From an uncultured Bacilli bacterium (GTDB lineage: Bacteria; Bacillota_I; Bacilli_A; RF39; UBA660), in assembly GCA_944358945.1 (NCBI GenBank), contig CALVSH010000028.1, forward strand, positions 1-43,127: a stretch of DNA of 43,127 nt. The letters run 5' to 3'. Positions 41,266 through 43,127 of the stretch are shown here, one piece after another. The translations under genes were made by a program, and so were the position numbers. Within the stretch, counting starts at the first letter, position 1, and each line of letters starts with the position of its first letter. Below the pieces are notes generated by a model. That model saw only the letters and a program-made list of their open reading frames with translations. It did no database searches and was not told the origin of the DNA.

Positions 41266-42924
41266 TTATCTATTACTATATTTTTTATATAGTTCTATTC
41301 TTTCTTTAATTCTATCTTTACCTAATATTTTCATAATTGAGAATAAGTCAGGTGACTTTGTTCTTCCTGTTATCATTACACGAGCTGCTTCACAGATATC
41401 TCCTACGTGTCCTTTATAAGAATCAGGGTTTTTCTTATAGTCTTTAGGTTTTTCAGCATAACCGTGTTTTACAGCAAATTCTTTTGTTTGGTTGAACCAT
41501 TCTTCGTTTGTAGTATCTAGATTGATATTGTTGATATATTCTGTTATTAAGTCTACATCATATACTTTATCTCCTTCATATTTTGAATAAAATTCCTTTT
41601 CAAACATGGAATCTATAGCATATGAGAATTCTTCTTTAACATCAGAATATTTGGCGATATCTTTTCTAGGTCGAGGGCCATCTTTTTCGATACTTAAAAA
41701 CTGAATCATATCATCTTTATTTTCTTTTAACAATTTGTTATAGTCTTTATCAAATTTTTCTGTATATATTAATGTTTCATTATATACTTCTTCTCCACTC
41801 TTACGTGAGAAGTATGTTTTACAAAGATTATTTAACTTTGCTTCATCAAAAGAAGTTCCTCCGATTGCTTGTTTATCAAAAGAGAATGTAAAGTCATTGA
41901 TTGTTTTATCTTGATTATTTAGATACCATTCTTCAAAGTTAGTATTGGCAATTGTTGCGAGATAAAGATGTAGTGCTTCAATTGGGATACCACTTTCTTC
42001 ATAGAATTTAGCTCCTGCCCAGGGATCTTTTCTTTTTGATAGTTTTCTGATTGCTCCTGTTTCTTGGTCTTTAATTGTAATTGGGGCAATATGAGCATAC
42101 TTTGGAGGAGTAAATCCTAAAATTTCAAATAATTCAATATGTAGAGGTAGACTTGATACCCATTCGTCTCCACGGATTACATGAGTTGTATGCATTAGAT
42201 GGTCATCAATAACATGAGCAAAATGATAAGTTGGGGTTCCATCCTTTTTTAATAGTACTGTATCCATATCATGTTCAGGGAATTTCATTTTACCTTTGAT
42301 ACAATCTACTACTTCAATTTGCTTATTTGGATTTCCCGGAGACTTTAGACGGATTACGTATTCTTCTTTATTTTCTAATTTTTCTTTTATTTCTTCTAAA
42401 GATAAATCTCTATCTACCGCATACATTCCATAGATACCAATTTTAGTTTTATTAATAGCTTGTTCTTCCTTAATATTATTTTGTTCTTCTTCCGTCATAA
42501 AACAAGGATAGGCATAACCTTTTATAATTAAATCTTTGATATAAGTTTGGTATATTTCTGTTCTTTCACTTTGTTTATAGGGACCGTACTCTCCACCGAA
42601 TGTATATCCTTCATTTGGAGTTATATCAAAACCTTTTAAAACACCTGTGATGTTTTCGATTCCACCTTCTACTGCTCGTTTTTGATCTGTATCTTCTATT
42701 CTTAAGAAGAATACACCATTACTTTGTTTTGCATATACCATATCACAAAAGGCAGAAAATAGGTTTCCAAGATGAACACTTCCGGTTGGACTTGGACCAT
42801 ATCTTGTTACCATTGCACCATCTGGTAGATTTCTTTCAGGATACTTTTCTTCGTAATATTCTCTTGTCTTTTTAATATTTGGAAATAATAGTTCTGCTAG
42901 TTCTATACGTTCTTTTTCTGTCAT
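41266..42924 (-). CDS. gltX: glutamyl-tRNA synthetase
   Basis: This 552-residue class I synthetase has the HIGH-type motif GPSPTGSVHLGNL (about residues 43-55), FFLRIEDTDQKRAV, the RGDEWVSSLPLH segment and the KMSKS-type KLSKRKD. It charges tRNA-Glu and, in bacteria without GlnRS, often tRNA-Gln as well, which would then need GatCAB; which applies here cannot be told from the window. GAGGAGT precedes the ATG. It lies beside a tRNA-Gln gene. Confidence 0.96.
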   Translation of the reverse strand: MTEKERIELAELLFPNIKKTREYYEEKYPERNLPDGAMVTRYGPSPTGSVHLGNLFSAFCDMVYAKQSNGVFFLRIEDTDQKRAVEGGIENITGVLKGFDITPNEGYTFGGEYGPYKQSERTEIYQTYIKDLIIKGYAYPCFMTEEEQNNIKEEQAINKTKIGIYGMYAVDRDLSLEEIKEKLENKEEYVIRLKSPGNPNKQIEVVDCIKGKMKFPEHDMDTVLLKKDGTPTYHFAHVIDDHLMHTTHVIRGDEWVSSLPLHIELFEILGFTPPKYAHIAPITIKDQETGAIRKLSKRKDPWAGAKFYEESGIPIEALHLYLATIANTNFEEWYLNNQDKTINDFTFSFDKQAIGGTSFDEAKLNNLCKTYFSRKSGEEVYNETLIYTEKFDKDYNKLLKENKDDMIQFLSIEKDGPRPRKDIAKYSDVKEEFSYAIDSMFEKEFYSKYEGDKVYDVDLITEYINNINLDTTNEEWFNQTKEFAVKHGYAEKPKDYKKNPDSYKGHVGDICEAARVMITGRTKSPDLFSIMKILGKDRIKERIELYKKYSNR

Positions 42925-42973
42925 ATACTCCTCACCATTCTTTCTTTTTTATCTACTTTTTCTTACACGCATA

Positions 42974-43002
42974 ATTATATTAAAATTTTATCTATTCGTC
43001 AA
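42974..43002 (-). promoter_or_regulatory. sigma-A promoter of gltX
   Basis: TTGACG (42997-43002) and TATAAT (42974-42979) on the minus strand have a 17-base spacer. I see no T-box leader in the short untranslated region. Confidence 0.82.
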
Positions 43003-43026
43003 CTTAATGATAATTACATATGTATA

Positions 43027-43052
43027 TAAAAACTCTTGACTAGCAAGAGTTA
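43027..43052 (-). terminator. terminator of tRNA-Gln
   Basis: AACTCTTG and CAAGAGTT form an 8-bp perfect stem with an ACTAG-type loop, followed on the minus strand by a T run. Confidence 0.85.
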
Positions 43053-43059
43053 ATTTCCT

Positions 43060-43127
43060 TGGCTGCCCTGGTTAGATTCGAACTAACGCATCGTGCGGTC
43101 AGAGCGCACTGCCTTACCACTTGGCTA
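43060..43127 (-). tRNA. tRNA-Gln (anticodon CTG), 5' end cut by the window
   Basis: The D arm GCC...GGC, anticodon stem GTGCG/CGCAC around loop CTCTGAC, T stem GTTAG/CTAAC, the 3' acceptor strand CAGGGCA, discriminator G and encoded CCA are all readable. The seven-base 5' acceptor strand lies beyond the last base of the window. Anticodon CTG reads CAG. Confidence 0.9.

Noticed and set aside
42925-43026. T-box leader before gltX
   Set aside because: The region between promoter and start is too short and has no specifier hairpin or terminator pair.
111-43127. Use of TGA as Trp, as in Mollicutes
   Set aside because: Tryptophans are coded by TGG and several clear genes end in TGA.

Overview
The window is about 30% GC, uses the standard bacterial code (TGA is a stop) and carries strong AGGAGG/GGTGAT ribosome binding sites. 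It looks like a chromosomal segment from a low-GC, spore-forming Firmicute, probably a reduced-genome uncultured gut Bacilli lineage (RF39- or Erysipelotrichia-like); the taxon is inference. Sporulation genes are present (spoIIP, gpr, a sirA-like gene syntenic with B. subtilis tkt-sirA-yneF, and a collagen-like spore-surface type gene). Most genes lie on the minus strand. No CRISPR array, insertion sequence, rRNA or prophage was seen.

Layout. 0-1.8 kb: a MerR/AdhR-type regulator with a carboxymuconolactone decarboxylase-like protein, a flavodoxin and a cupin, behind a 19-bp-spacer MerR promoter. 1.9-6.3 kb: a membrane protein, an NDK-like protein lacking the catalytic histidine, a cysteine-rich collagen-like protein, a degenerate DnaQ-fold protein, an unknown gene and a broken Nudix gene. 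6.3-9.3 kb: tRNA-Arg, a lipoprotein, an RNase J homologue with lost metal ligands, and rnc. 9.4-10.5 kb: YidD read in frame into a ZnuA-like lipoprotein. 10.5-13.3 kb: three coupled helical genes of unknown function. 13.4-15.4 kb: a zinc-ribbon membrane protein and its internally deleted copy. 15.4-18.1 kb: a small membrane gene, spoIIP, gpr, then rpsT. 18.2-24 kb: a transglutaminase-like protein, then miaA, mutL, a pseudopilin and uvrC in one minus-strand run. 24.1-28.5 kb: three small related or similar genes, then yneF, sirA-like and tkt.

28.6-35.5 kb is lineage-specific: three paralogues of an unknown family, three other unknown genes, a Nudix hydrolase and a GT4 glycosyltransferase. 35.5-41.2 kb is accessory and decaying: a ClpX-like gene with two frameshifts, a toxin-antitoxin pair with a frameshifted toxin, and a Wzz/LCP envelope-polysaccharide pair broken by a frameshift and an apparent deletion. 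It also holds tRNA-Leu and a CAT-anticodon tRNA. The end carries gltX and a tRNA-Gln cut by the window edge.

Themes: sporulation and its control, DNA repair, RNA processing and translation are intact. Several proteins keep the fold of a known enzyme or binding protein but have lost its key residues (NDK-like, RNase J-like, DnaQ-like, ZnuA-like). The best candidates for new biology are the YidD-lipoprotein fusion, the helical three-gene cluster, the three-member paralogue family, the pseudopilin inside the repair operon, and the NDK-like pseudoenzyme.
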